A DNA stretch of 64,000 nt. Origin: Petunia secreta. Its lineage: Eukaryota; Streptophyta; Magnoliopsida; Solanales; Solanaceae. The notes under the pieces are model-generated. The model searched no databases and was not told where the DNA came from. It worked only from the letters and a program-made list of their open reading frames with translations. Position numbers and translations under genes: made by a program. This document shows positions 33,780 to 45,702 of this stretch, in pieces. The DNA lies in NCBI GenBank assembly GCA_029990175.1, contig JARKIP010000064.1:10620001-10684000 (forward strand), in the 5' to 3' direction. The first letter of the stretch is position 1; the number at the start of each line of letters is the position of its first letter.

Positions 33780-34770
33780 ATGGCACTACCGCCGCTTGGA
33801 AACGGCACTGCTGTCAACCGAGCAGTCACCAGAAAAGCCATATTACCCTATGATATTACTTCCAATGACAACCCCGGTCTTATTATTACTCAGGTGATTT
33901 TGACCGGAGAGAATTATGATGAATGGGCAAGATCTATATGAACAGCCTTACGTGCCCGGAAGAAATTTGGTTTCGTTAATGGAACCTTGAAACAACCAGT
34001 TGAAGATTCACCAGATTCGGTGGATTGGTGGACTATCAACTCGTTGTTGGTATGTGGATCCGCAACTCGATTGAGCCCACCATACGGTCCACTATCTCAC
34101 ATATGGAAGTGACCAAAGACTTGTAGGAAAGTATCCGGGAACGATTTTCTTTAGAAAACAGACCCATAATTCAAGCATTGAAGGATGCACCGGCCGGTTG
34201 CAAACAAAAGGGAATGTCTATAATGAATACTATGGAAAACTGACATCCCTTTGGGAAGAGCTCAGAAATTATGAACAGTTCTCCACCTGTTCATGTGGGA
34301 AGTGTACGTGTAATCTTGGGACTACGGTGGATAGGAAGAAAGAAGAAGATAAAGTGCATCTTTTCTTGATAGGATTGGATGAAGATGTGTTTCGAACGGT
34401 GCGTTCGAACTTATTAGCGCAAGATCTATTACCTTCGTTGAGTAAGGCATATAATAAGTTGGTACATGATGAAAGAGTGAAAGGAGCTGCTCGAGGACAA
34501 GAAGAGAAACGGGAAGTGGTGGCCTTTGCTACACAAACTGACTTCGCTCCTCGTAAGAATTTTAAAATCAGAGATAATGGACCAAAGTGTCCACACTGTG
34601 ATAGTTATGGACATAGACCGGAGCGCTGCTTCGAGATTATATGATATCCGGATTGGTGGATTAACTCGCCTGTAACCGATTACAAGTCAAGAGGGCGTGG
34701 AAGAGGTGTAAATGATAATACTGATCGTCGACGAGGTCGTGGACGTGGCCGAAGCCCGAAGTGAATATGG
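33780..34770 (+). pseudogene. Copia copy B gag (broken)
   Basis: Same protein as copy A gag with different breaks. It keeps the ~73 bp lost in copy A, including VVAFATQTDFAPRKNFKI before the zinc knuckle CPHCDSYGHRPERCFE near 34590-34640. The longest open piece is 34198-34644. Stops and a frame change occur in the N-terminal half. Confidence 0.85.
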
Positions 34771-34829
34771 AATCCAGATAATCAACAGTCCCTATATCAA
34801 GCAATGTGTAGTGGCAGATGTTTGTTGGA

Positions 34830-37800
34830 CTGCTGAATCAAGCAAAATCGAGCGCTAGTGACCGAGTTAATGGTAAGGATGTTGGTTCCCCATGGATAAT
34901 TGATATGGAAGCCTCGAATCACATGACCGGAGAGTTAAAATTATTGGATGATCTAAAGGAAATTCCACACTGTCTGGTGAGTTTACCCAACCGGAGCAAT
35001 TCCTTTGCTATGGGACAGGGATCTGTTAAATTTAATGACTGTTTGATTCTCCGAGAAGTTATTTATGTTCCTAAAATGACTTGCAATTTGATTTCTGTTC
35101 CACACTTAATTGATCAATTTAATTGTAATATACAGTTCACTCATAACTGGTGTGCTATGAAGGACCGGACCACGGGGACATTGATGTGGGTGAGCGAAAG
35201 GATGGAATTTACTACTTCCGGACTGTGCCCTAATTAAAGGCTTTGAAAATGGACGTGTTCAATCTATGGCACCAGAGATTAGAGCACTTCAGTTCAAATA
35301 ACAAAATCTCTTTCAGTTCAAGATATTAGAAATAGTGGTAGTATCTTGAATGAAAAGGCATGTGGTGAATGCCATAGGGCAAAACATACAAGAAGTGTAT
35401 TTTCAGTAAGTGATAATAAAGCTTCCGCAGCTTTTGATTTAGTACATTGTGATTTGTGGGGTCCGTATCAAATTGAATCTTCCTATGGAGCATCATATTT
35501 TTTGAAATTTTTTTATGATTGTTCTCGGGCGGTGTGGGTGTTCTTGTTAGTTAGTAAGAAAGAAGTGAGTCAGATGTTGAAAAATTTCTTTGTTATGGTG
35601 GAACGTCAATTTAATAAAAAGATTAAGACTGTCCGGAGTGATAATGAAATGTAATTCACAAGCATGGGGACTTAATTCAATGAAAAAGGAATTATATTTC
35701 AAACATCATGTGCAGGAACACCACAATAGAATGGGAGAGTTGAGAGGAAACATAGACATATCTAAAACGTTGCCCGAGCACTTAGATTCCAAGCACACTT
35801 TCCGATTGAATTTTGGGGAGAGTGTGTCTTGATAGCTTGTTACTTGATTAATCGGAAGCCTTCGTCCATTTTACGTAGAAAAACTCCTTATGATATTTTG
35901 TTTGGTAAGACACCGAATTACGATCATTTGAAAGTGTTCGACTGTCTTTGTTATATTTTATGAGACCGAATTTCCTTTGCACCACTCACTAAAAGTGTTG
36001 AGCCCCCGAGTCCATCTTTGACTCAGAATTTGGGAGCACATGCCAAAGATGAAGGTGTTAGAGTAAGGGGTGGGGGTTGAGCCTTCGAATCCTTCAAGCA
36101 CCCACGATAATGAAATAGATGATATTCCAGTGGAACAAAATATGTAGACTGTTGAACTTGACATGGGTAATCCGGTCACAGAAGTTGTGCCCGAAAATTC
36201 TAGTATGGATGTAGTGGAGGAATTGGGCCGAGGAAAGCGTGTTAAGAAAGGCATTGTTCTTCTCCGAGATTTTGTTACCAACTCAGTCCGTAAGATTAGT
36301 CATCAGGTTTCGACCTGTGTCCAAAAGATCGATCGCTCATCCACGCCACAACGAGCCTTAAGTGTGCCTTATCCTCTTACACACTATGTTAATTAGGACA
36401 ATTTTTCTTCGAAACATGTAAGTTTTCTTGCAGCTATTACGGAGGGGCGTGAACCGACCTCTTTCTTTGAGGCCGTGAAAGATGAAAAATGGAGAAAAGC
36501 TATGCAATAAGAGTTGCAGGCTTTGGAAAACAACAGAACTTGGGTAATCGATTACTTACCACCTGAGAAAAAAGTGCTTGGATGTCGATGCGTGTATAAG
36601 ATCAAATATAATTTCGACGGATCAGTGGAACGATACAAGACTTGTTTGGTTATTTTTGGCAATCATCAGGTCGAAGGCATTGATTTTACCGAGATATTTA
36701 CTCCCGTCTCTAAAATAGTGACCGTGAGGACATTTCTTGCAGTCGCTGCAACAAAAAATTGGGAGTTGCCTCAAATGGATGTTCATAATATATTTTTGCA
36801 CGGTGATCTTCATGAAGAAGTCTATATGAAGCTGCCGTCGGGGTATCAAACTAATGGTTACGGTTATGTTTGTCGCCTCCGAAAGTTATTATATAGTTTG
36901 AAACAAGCGCCACGATGTTGGTTTGCAAAGTTATCGGCCGCTCGGAAGACTTATGGTTTTAGACAATCTTATTCAGATTATTCCTAATTTACACTTCGTA
37001 AAGGGTCCATCACCTTATGTGTAATGGTATATGTTAATGATTTTATTATTGAGAGAAATGATTCGTAAGCTATTTGCCTCTATAAGTTGTATCTCTCAAC
37101 TTGCTTTCATATGAAAAATTTGGGTTTCCTAAAATATTTTTTGGGCATCGAAGTGGCTAGAGGTCCTAAAGGCATTTTTCTGTGTCAACAAAACTATGCC
37201 TTGGACATTATATCTGAGGTAGGACTATCGGGTGGTCGTCCTATTGGTACTCCTATGAATAAAAATCATCGTTTGGGCCTTGCCTACGGACGGTATATTA
37301 ATGACCCCGAACAGTATTGCCGACTAGTTGGCTGTCTGATTTACTTGTATTTTACACGCCCGAATTTATCTTATAGCGTTCATGTGTTATCTCAGTTTAT
37401 GCAGCAACCCCGAATTGCGCATTGGGATGCAGCTCTTAGTGTGGTGCATTATTTGAAAGGGTTTACAGGGCAAGGTATTGTGTTGAGTTCAAAATGTGAT
37501 CTCTCCTTATACGGTTGGTCTGATTCGGATTGGGCGGGATGCTCATTGACTCGTCGGTCTCTTACCAGTTGGTATCTTTCTCGGAGACACGCCTATATCT
37601 TGGAGGACGAAGAAACAAAATATAGTATCACGCTCGTCCGCTGAAGCTGAATATTGGTCGATGGCTATGACCGTTATTGAATTAAAATGGCTAAAAGGGT
37701 TTTTATGGAGTCTTGAAATATCTTATCAGTATCCGCAAAAAATATTTCCTTCTTTTTAAGTAAGGGTGTCAGCCGCAAGTATGGGGGGGGGGGGGATTCC

Positions 37801-38234
37801 CCATCATAGAGAAAGTAGGACAAGTTGCCTAAAATCTTCAGCTTCTTTCCAAGCTAAAGATCCACCCTGTCTTCCATGTGGGGTGTCTAAAGACATACTA
37901 TCCAGATATGGAAGACCCTACAGGAGGCGTTCCCAAGAGGCCATCGGAAAGGATGAAGACTTCCTTGTCGAAAGAATATGTGATGGCAGAACGCAAATTG
38001 TGATAGTCAAGTAGCTTTACACATTGCTCGAAATACCGTGTTTCATAAACAGACCAAGCATATTGAGGTTGTTTGTCATTTTGTCCGTGATGAAATTATC
38101 AGGGGCACCATACGACCGGGACATATTCAAACGACCACACAATTGGCCGATACCTTTACGAAGACGCTAGGACGCGCACAATTTGCTTATTTTTTGAGGA
38201 AGTTGGGCATCTGTGACTCTCATGCTCCAACTTG
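34830..38234 (+). pseudogene. Copia copy B protease-integrase-RT-RNase H (broken)
   Basis: The protease site reads IIDMEASNHMTG (active DTG/DSG lost in a different way from copy A). The integrase finger and HCDLWGPYQIES are present. About 190 bp are missing near 35955 relative to copy A, between GTTA matches. RT: QMDVHNIFLHGDLHEE present, but the catalytic box near 37030 reads MVYVNDFII, losing an Asp. RNase H is interrupted by the same foreign insert (37758-37998). Confidence 0.87.
37758..37998 (+). other. Insert of unknown origin in copia RNase H, copy B
   Basis: About 241 bp, same location and sequence family as 28040-28274. A longer G-run (near 37783) accounts for most of the length difference. 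Confidence 0.6.
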
Positions 38235-38305
38235 AGGGGGGAGGGTAGGAGATAATGAGGGTTATTAATGTAAATTTATATATTATTAGGAGATTAGGTT
38301 AATTA

Positions 38306-39468
38306 GAGTTAATTTTACCCGTGGTCACTCAACTATTGCTTCATTACCACAAAATCACTTTTATTTCTTTTATTACCCAAAAGTCATCAACTATTGCTTC
38401 ATTACCATAAAGTCACTTTTGTTTCTTTTGTTATCCAAAAATCATCAACTATTGCTTCATTACCACAAAGTCACTTTTATTTCTTTTGTTGTCCAAAAGT
38501 CACTCAACTTTCCTCCGGTCTACACCGAAGTCACTTTAGCTTGATTTTACTAAAAACTCACCGAAAAAATAACGTGATATTATTAATTAAAAATAATCTT
38601 TCTTAATTATATCAATTCAATTCTTTAATCCATTACATTAATTTTACCCAACCTAATACCCAAACCCATTTTACTACTTAACACTCAATTGATTGTGTCA
38701 AGTCATTAAAATAATTCTAGTTTACTGTACTGTTAAACAGAGGGGACCGAGAATTGCCGAAGAAAGAATTCTTCTAGATGTTTCACTAGAAAGTCCACTT
38801 GAGTTCATTCACGTTCAGATTGCCAATGTGGAGTCCAAGTTTGCCAGCGCTATTATTGAGTCTGGAGAGATTAGACTTGATGACAGGGTTAGAGATGAAA
38901 ATCCCCATTTAACAAAAGTTGAATCTTTTAAAGTGGATGTGAGCTTAGAATGGAGTATCATTCTCTTCAGACATGTTGATTAGCCAAGAATAATTGGAAA
39001 TGTGGGAAGCATCTTGTCTGAGGAGAATGTGAATGTAAGCTTCATGAGTGTTGGACAGATTGCTCCAAGAAAGCATGTTGTGATGTTTATTAGGGTGGAT
39101 GAGCGAACAAGCAAGGAGACATTGAATTGGTGAAATTTCCGCTGGGTAAAATTAGTTGTGAAATCGGTTTAGGTCTAGGGTTGGATAAAATTAGTGTAAT
39201 GGGTTAAAAAATTGGGTTAATATAATTATGAAAGATTATTTTTAAATAATGATGCCACGTCATTTTTTCAGTGAGTTTTAAGTAAATTCGGCTGGAGTAA
39301 CTTTAGTGTACACCTGAGGAAAGTTGAGTGACTTATAGGTAATAAAGGAAACAAAAATTACTTTATGGTGATGAGTCAATAGTTGAGTGACTTTTGGGTA
39401 ACAAAAGAAGCAAAAATGACTTTGTAGTAATGAAGCAATAGTTGAGTGACCACCGATGAAATTAACTC
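38306..39468 (+). mobile_element. Pack-MULE with phosphoglycerate dehydrogenase fragment, copy B
   Basis: 1,163 bp, colinear with 28593-29759, at the same LTR position. Flanked by GGTTAATTA (38297-38305) and GGTTAATAA (39469-39477), a 9 bp target duplication with one mismatch, typical of Mutator-like elements. Confidence 0.82.
38725..39140 (+). pseudogene. Captured PGDH ASB/ACT fragment, copy B (broken)
   Basis: Reads TVKQRGPRIAEERILLDV to IILFRHVD, then TAG at 38981-38983, and resumes in frame with GNVGSILSEENVNVSFM and QIAPRKHV; it loses frame near the end. Same source and extent as copy A but degraded. Confidence 0.85.
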
Positions 39469-39484
39469 GGTTAATAATGTTAAG

Positions 39485-40065
39485 TATGTATTGGGACATT
39501 TTGATCAGTATTCATTTTTGGACGCGCTCATTGGGGACTATCCATCGTTTCAAAATTCATTGAAGAATAGCCAAAAATTCGCGCGCACACTTAAGCTCCA
39601 TTAGCGTAGGAAAAATACCCCAGACTAGTCACATAACAAAAAACTGAGGCTTTGAACAAACTTGTTCAAAGCCCAAGTATTGCGTTATGGGACTGAAGAA
39701 GTCCCATAACAAAATAATCCCATAACAAAATAATGGGGATTATATAAAGCTTCAGTCCCATAACAAAATGTTGGGGCTGTGAACAAGTTTTGTTCATAGC
39801 CCCAGTATTTTGTTATGGGACTGAAGCTTTATACAAAGTCCCATAACAAAATGCTGGGGCCTTGAACAAAATTTGTTCAAAGCCCCAGTATTTTGTACTG
39901 GGATTAGTTTACTGAAGCTTCTCAGTATAAATACTGGCAAAGCCCCAGTATTTATACTGGGATTTGTCCGGAGGTGGCTATTTCTCAGTGAATTTGTTAT
40001 TGACAGCTACAAATCAATTAGCGTGCCCCAAACAGGCCCTTACACGAAATTTTTACGTATGTATT
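39485..40065. mobile_element. Fold-back insertion with stacked hairpins and 8 bp target duplication
   Basis: TATGTATT occurs at 39485-39492 and 40058-40065 and flanks a 565 bp insert. Copy A has the empty site (TATGTATT once, near 29776). The middle of the insert is a series of long inverted repeats sharing CCCATAACAAAAT and GGGGC. No clear terminal inverted repeat or coding region was found. The 8 bp duplication suggests hAT-type transposition. Confidence 0.7.
39632..39950. repeat. Four consecutive inverted repeats (hairpins)
   Basis: Hairpins at about 39632-39689, 39743-39833 (arms about 42 bp, nearly perfect), 39837-39903 and about 39910-39962. Arms share the core of CCCATAACAAAAT and GCCCCAGTATT. 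A transcript across this would form stacked double-stranded stems. Confidence 0.85.
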
Positions 40066-40376
40066 AGGCCAAATCCATTCCATTAGAATACCTTAGAGAC
40101 CAAGTTAGGATTCTATTTTCTTCTTGTATATATATGTGTATTTTATTAATAAAAAAGGTAAAAATTTCACCCAATATTTCTTTTCTCTTGTTTAACTTTT
40201 AGCAGAGATGTTACGTCGCCTTTTTGCAATCTCAAAACGGCGCCGCATATTAATTCGTATGCTGTCTATTATCTTCCTTCAATACGCAGAATCTATGAAC
40301 AGTCATAATCGTGCTTGCCCTCTTTACAATGTCAAATGAGAAACAGCGTATACTAGGAGTAGTATATTATTTAAGT

Positions 40377-40972
40377 ATCACGACATGAAATTAAAGCTCC
40401 AAGTTGACTATCAATGCATATCCAAAACTAATTTAAATTAAAGTCAACAATGCCACTCGTGCAGTAAACATATCTAAGCAACTAGTACTACGCTATGTTT
40501 GCTAGTAAGGATGGAAACAGGACAGTTTTATTTGGACAGAGTCTTCAGGAAACAGGACATAATTAACACAACTTTAATTAGTCCACGGATTTAGCCATCT
40601 GAAAGTGGGGAAAGAACCATAACTTGACTTCCAATATTAACAACTCATCGCCAATTTTTTTTTCTAAATTTTTTTTAATACTTTATCCTATTGTATTTCC
40701 TAAAATTCTTTCATGTATTACAATTAAATTTATATTTAGTTGAGCCACAAACAATCCCTTTTTATATCAAGATTCGTTGGTTAATCCTTAAACTCGGTTC
40801 ATGTATTATAATTAGATTTATATTTAATTGAGCCACAAGCCATCCCTCTTATATCAAAGTTCATTGGTTAATCCTTAAACTTACGTCTAATAATAGTGAC
40901 TGTTTAACCTAGATCCGATTTTAGGCCAATTAACAATTAAATTTATATTTGCGGAGTCACGACCAATAGTTG
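40377..40972. other. Non-coding region with an 88 bp tandem duplication
   Basis: No gene. A unit starting at TTCATGTATTA (about 40710) is repeated at about 40798, both containing TGAGCCACAA and GGTTAATCCTTAAACT. A third partial match lies near 40930. It may be remains of another LTR. Confidence 0.5.
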
Positions 40973-42116
40973 AGATTAAGAATTTGTACAGCGAATCAAA
41001 TGATATCAATATAGAACGTCAAAAGTAAAAAATAAACGGAAGCAAGGAGGGGCAAACGTATCGTATCCTTCGTCTCCGGGGAGAGTTGGTCGATGTCCAC
41101 ACTTTAGATGATCCAATCGCTAAAATAGTAATTGAAGTAAGAATAAAGAGTATATCTGAACGATAGAGAGAGAGTAATCTTATTGATAATGTAGACAAGA
41201 AGTAAAAGTTGTTACAATTGGTTAAGATAAACGCTATTTATAGGCCTGAAAGGCGCCCGTTGGGATTATAGTAGCCGTTGGGCGTGGAACCGTCTGGATG
41301 AGTAACTGCCAGACACCCATTCAGTGAAGTTGTAACCGCCGGACTGTAGTGATTGCCTTAACGATCATTTCATGAATGATCGCGTACGATAATATTGATA
41401 ACTGCCCATTTAAACTATGCTGACTGTTGAGATGTTTCGTAACTTCCTTGGGTCTACCCGTGGAAAGTGTCTGTCCGGTGAATGTCTGTCCGTTGAAACG
41501 TCAGTTCGTGCCACGTGGAAGACACGTGTCATCCTTGAATGTCTAGTCAGTTTTTATCCAATACAGATAGTCCCTGCACTTCTCGGGCAGAGCATCTGTC
41601 CGAGGAGTGGATAAGAGCTTTGGCGCGAGTTTTTGCGAATTTTTTATCTCCATATGATGTAATCTTGATGACGTATGAACCTTATCAGATAAGTGACAAG
41701 CCCTTATGTTGTGCGCATTAAATGCGTCGTATAAAAAAGCAACTGCAACCTGCACGCCTGTGGAACTGCAGTCTACTCTGAAGTGACTACTGCGTATCCC
41801 AAGGATAAAAGAAATGATTTTGACCGCCTCGCTCACGTGCGCACGTCGTCTGTTGATTGCGAGGTGACTGCTGCTCTTCAGAATAATGATGGCACTATAA
41901 AGTTTTGATTAACCCTATTTCCTCCTTTGACGGCCAGATCTGGTCGTAATTTATCCGATAACCTCCACGTGTCTTCGAGAGAAGGTGGGGATCTGAATCT
42001 TGGTTCCTATAAATAGGGATTCACTTGACGAGAAACTTTTTACTTGCTTTTGTTTCGTCTGCATTGTTCTTTGAAAAACCTCTGAATTAGCTTTTGAGTG
42101 TTTCTTGATAACTTCA
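40973..42116 (-). repeat. Probable 3' LTR of the Tat element (boundaries tentative)
   Basis: On the minus strand there is a TATA box (CTATAAATAG near 41245) with downstream AATAAG-type signals, as in a U3-R-U5 layout. A purine run (GGAAGAGAA) next to TGAAG near 42116 is a candidate polypurine tract and LTR start. No second LTR is in the window, so the ends cannot be confirmed. Confidence 0.4.
42008..42015 (+). promoter_or_regulatory. TATA box for the antisense gene
   Basis: TATAAATA on the plus strand, about 118 bp upstream of the expected start codon of the antisense gene. It would give a leader of about 90 nt. It lies inside the tentative LTR, so the LTR may work in both directions. Confidence 0.55.
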
Positions 42117-42132
42117 TTCTCTTCCTGTAATC

Positions 42133-44925
42133 ATATCTTCAAGATCTAGGAGAAATCAGAGTTCCGATATTGCTGGTAGTTCGACGGCCACTCCTAGGCC
42201 GCGGGCTACTCAAGCCACTGATGCGGAAATAATCCCCAAGAAATGGGGTGAACTTGAGGCGGACTGTAACATTAAGTCCTTTCATAACAGGGAGGGAGAT
42301 ACGCGCAACTGGCCGGCGTATAGGTTTAAGTCGGGGATCACAAAGGAGGTGATCCCCCATGTGAGGTTGGACTGCAATTGGGGCGATGAAATTCATCTCT
42401 CGCCGGTCTCTGAAGGAGAGAACATTACTTCCCACAGGGCTGGGTGGACAGCTATGGGCACCTACCCTTTCACAGTGGGATGTAGGCTGCCCTTGCACCC
42501 TGTGCTGGAGAGGCTTTGCAGGGAGTACCTTCTCTGCCCGGGGCAATTGAGCCCCAGCATATATAGGACATTTACACTCTTAGATTGGTTTGCGACAGAA
42601 GCCGATCAATCTTTTGAGTACAAGCACTTTATTTCTTTGTACAGTATTCAGATTTTTAAAGATGGCTATGTAAATGCCAGGATGCGCGGAAGCAAATGTT
42701 TGGTGCGCAGTTCTGAGGATACCAGTGACCGAGGTTGGGTGCACCGGTATCTGTTCGTGCGCTCCTCGGCCTTAACTTTTGACGACAAGGCATACCTTCC
42801 AGAAGTCTGGAATAAGACGCGTAAGTCCCCGAGTTTTTTTTGTATTCTTCTTCCCTCTTCCTCTAATCTTCGTTCAATTTCTTCGTGCAGCGGCCAAGCA
42901 ACCTTACGACGGGTTCATATCTGTTAATGAACTAACGGCGTGGGTTGAGCCGATTTTGGAGAAATTTGGACCAGAGAAAAGAGAGTGGGCGTATTTTGCC
43001 TCTCTCAATAGTTTGAATGTAAAACACCACGGTGAGGATATTTCTGTCTCTCGGATAATTCTCCTTTCTTGAACCCTCCTCATGTCTGACCGTCTCATCT
43101 TTGTTGCAGGTTTGGGCACTTTGGGAGATTTCTTCCCCGCGCCTCCCCAAGACAGACCTACCGAGCCTGTTGCTGACCCAGCTGCTGAGGCTGAGGCTAT
43201 ACTAGCTTCAGTAGGTGCTGTGCGTAGCAGGGAGGGGGGTGAAGAACTTCTGTCCGATGGACTGGGCTCCTTGAAGAGGAAGAAAAGGAGCCAGGGAGAG
43301 GGAGGAGTACGGAAGAAGTCTGCTCGTAAGACTTCCGTGGCTTCCAAGCAACCCTCATCGGCTGGTGACGATCTTCCTCCTAGGGCCAGCGTCCCTGAGC
43401 CTGTAGAAGTGAATGCTGAAGTAGCCGCTGAAGTCCCCGAGTCCGCGCGGGGAGGGGGTCTAGCCAAAGAAGTCATCTACCTTTCGGACACTGAAGTCGA
43501 AGTGGATGGTCCTCTTGGGCGGAGACCTCATCTTCGTAGTGATAGAAGAAGGGCCGAGAAGGAGGCCGTCCGTACTCCGCAGAGGAGTCCCCGAGTTGGT
43601 GACGGGGAGGAGGCAGGTCCTTCTCGTGTGGACAAGGGGAAGAGGAAGGTGGATAAATAAGAAGTGAAGGAAGAAGCCAGGGAAGAAGTTCCCCAAGAGA
43701 GTAGCCGGGGTCCTCGTGTTTTTCGTTTCGAGGACCTGGAGAACGTGGCTACTGAGGGGGCGGCTCCAGTTGGCCTTCGTGAATGTGAGACAATTAATCC
43801 TGGGATTGAAAATGATTCTAACCTCTCGTCGTCGAGGTTTGTCTGGCGATCAGTCGTCGGTGGGCAGACAGAGTTGAAGGATATCAGGAGTATCCGTTAC
43901 AAGTTCGGGCCGAATTATCCTTCCGATCAGGCTTGGGAACCCAAGTACTGTGAGAGGAAGCACACTTTGAAACTTGCCCCCGATGTCAACTTCATAACTG
44001 GGCCAAGTGGCTTGGCTAAGGTGGTCTCCTCACTCATCGGTCCCCGTGAAGAGTGGGTACTGAGGGAGCTGAACGATGAGGAATTAGCCTTTCAGATTGC
44101 CGCTGATTCTGCCCGAGTAAGTATTTTCCTTTCTTATGTTGGAAGTAACTTTAGCCTCGGACTTTTAACCTTAGCTTGTTTCATTCATCTTTCCTTTTGT
44201 AGTCAAGCATGCTGGCTGCCGAGCTTATGTTTCGTTCCAGGATTAACAATGTCGACCAGGTGGTAGAGGTAAAGAAAGAACTGCTGGAAGCTCTGAAGGA
44301 CAATAAAGCTCTGGTTGAGCAGTGTGGTTTCCTTGGTGGAGAAGTTAATCGGTTAACTGATGTTAACAATGATCGTCTTGAGCAAATCAATGCTCTCACC
44401 AGGGAAAAGGACCTTCTTTCCGAGGAGAAAGAGGGGTTCGCATGCTCTATCCAGGTTTTGGAGAGATTGCTTGAAGAGTGCCGCAATTGCTTGAACAGCG
44501 CTAATGACAACCGTGCATCTCTTGTGATGAATCTGCAGAGGGCAAATGAAGAATCAACCAAAGCCCGTTCTGACCTCCAAGCTGCTAAGGACCAGGTTGC
44601 CCAGTTAATGGGTGCTCAAACTGCATTGACCAAGGACTTGGCTAACTTGCGTGATCAGTCGGAAATCAAGGCCAAGCTTGCGGCCCTTGAGGCCAAGCGT
44701 ACATTGCTTATGCAGATCCAGGCTGGGCAGGTTGATGTCGAGGAGATGCTGCAGACAACAAAGAGCGCTGTTCGAAGAATACACCAAGCGTTGGGTCTCT
44801 CCCCCGAAGAGTCTGAAGGCGATGATGATGATGATGATGATGGAGATGAGGATGAGGATTTAGGGAGTGATGACAGGACTGACGGAGCTGGTGCGTTGAG
44901 TCCTGGTCATGGCCGTTCATGCTGA
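42133..44925 (+). pseudogene. Four-exon antisense gene of the Tat element (Transposase_28-like protein)
   Basis: Exons 42133-42820, 42891-43031, 43110-44116 and 44203-44925; all three introns (70, 78 and 86 bp) have GT-AG ends and keep frame, giving 853 codons with the stop. Exon 1 resembles the 'putative gypsy-type transposon' family (PF04195): PFTVGCRLPLHPVLERLC, YLLCPGQLSPSIYRTF. Exon 3 is Lys/Arg- and Glu-rich and probably disordered (KRKKRSQGEGGVRKKS). Exon 4 is a long coiled coil ending in an acidic tract from a GAT repeat (44820-44841). Lesions: the expected ATG at 42133 is ATA, and TAA at 43658-43660 interrupts exon 3. Function is unknown; comparable ORFs are reported in Tat elements. 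Confidence 0.75.
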
Positions 44926-45702
44926 TGCTCTTTTTCCTTGATTGATGTATTTTTATTCTGTCTGGCGAGAGCCGGACTTGTTTGTTTGGTGGACAGAAGT
45001 CTAACAAAGACTTTCTGGCCCTTGGCCGGTTTGTTTGGCCTTTTGAACACTCTGCAAAATTCTGTCAGCCGTATTCGGCACTTTATCAACTTATGTATAT
45101 ATGCTGGTTTAGATCTATTCAGTGACTATGTTTAGTTTGAATTCTTGATCCCTTTGTATGCATATGCTGTGGCTTTCGTGCCTTATGACTGGGAGTTACT
45201 TTTCTTGAACCTTGAACTTTATTAAGTTTGTATTTTCACAAGTCTGCCCGAATGTTTCTAACTTAGCCTTTCATTAGGAAAAGGGGCGTAAGTTGTAAGT
45301 AGTTTGACCGAATTGTGGTCGTTTTTAGCCGAATCGTTGCTCTGTGCGTATAACTTTTGCTTGTCATTTCGACAATTGAAAGTTGTTGCATGGCTTTGTA
45401 GATTGGCTCTGGTCGAGTCGTTGGCCTTGTGAACGACTTCTCTTATTTTCGTGGAAGCCTTGTCACATGAGGGTTTTGTTCTGTGAATACCTTCTCTTAT
45501 TTGCTGTGGAAGTCTTATCACGTAAAAGTTTTGAAAATTTGCTGCCTGCCTTTAGATAAGGTCTTTTGCCTGTATGAAGGTCTTATCCGGCCTACGGGGC
45601 CCTCACCACCCCCTTGTTTTCATGTTGGAACACGTGAAGTGATAATATGAAAAGAGTTGTCGGTGAGTCGTAAATTGAACACATATAACCAAACGAGGAG
45701 TG
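44926..45702. other. Spacer between antisense gene and tRNA-like sequence
   Basis: No coding region supported. T-rich on the plus strand, with diverged repeats of CTTCTCTTATTT and TGGAAG.CTT near 45430-45520. Confidence 0.4.

Larger units (their letters stand above)
33514..40204 (+). mobile_element. Ty1/copia element, copy B (decayed)
   Basis: Same structure, target site and internal insert as copy A. 5' LTR 33514-33711; 3' LTR 38253-40204 split by a Pack-MULE and by a later fold-back insertion. Copies A and B share old lesions and have private ones, so they are duplicates of one insertion that later diverged. Confidence 0.9.
33328..40376 (+). repeat. Host tandem repeat unit 4 (full copia, no Helitron-like insert)
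   Basis: Shortened left half, then the copia element at GAGAT, then GTTACGTCGCC continuing without the Helitron-like insert (empty site near 40225) to the end of the repeat at about 40376, where homology stops. Confidence 0.85.

Noticed and set aside
40377..40972. Additional gene between the array and the Tat element
   Set aside because: No open frame or domain; only AT-rich sequence with a short tandem duplication.
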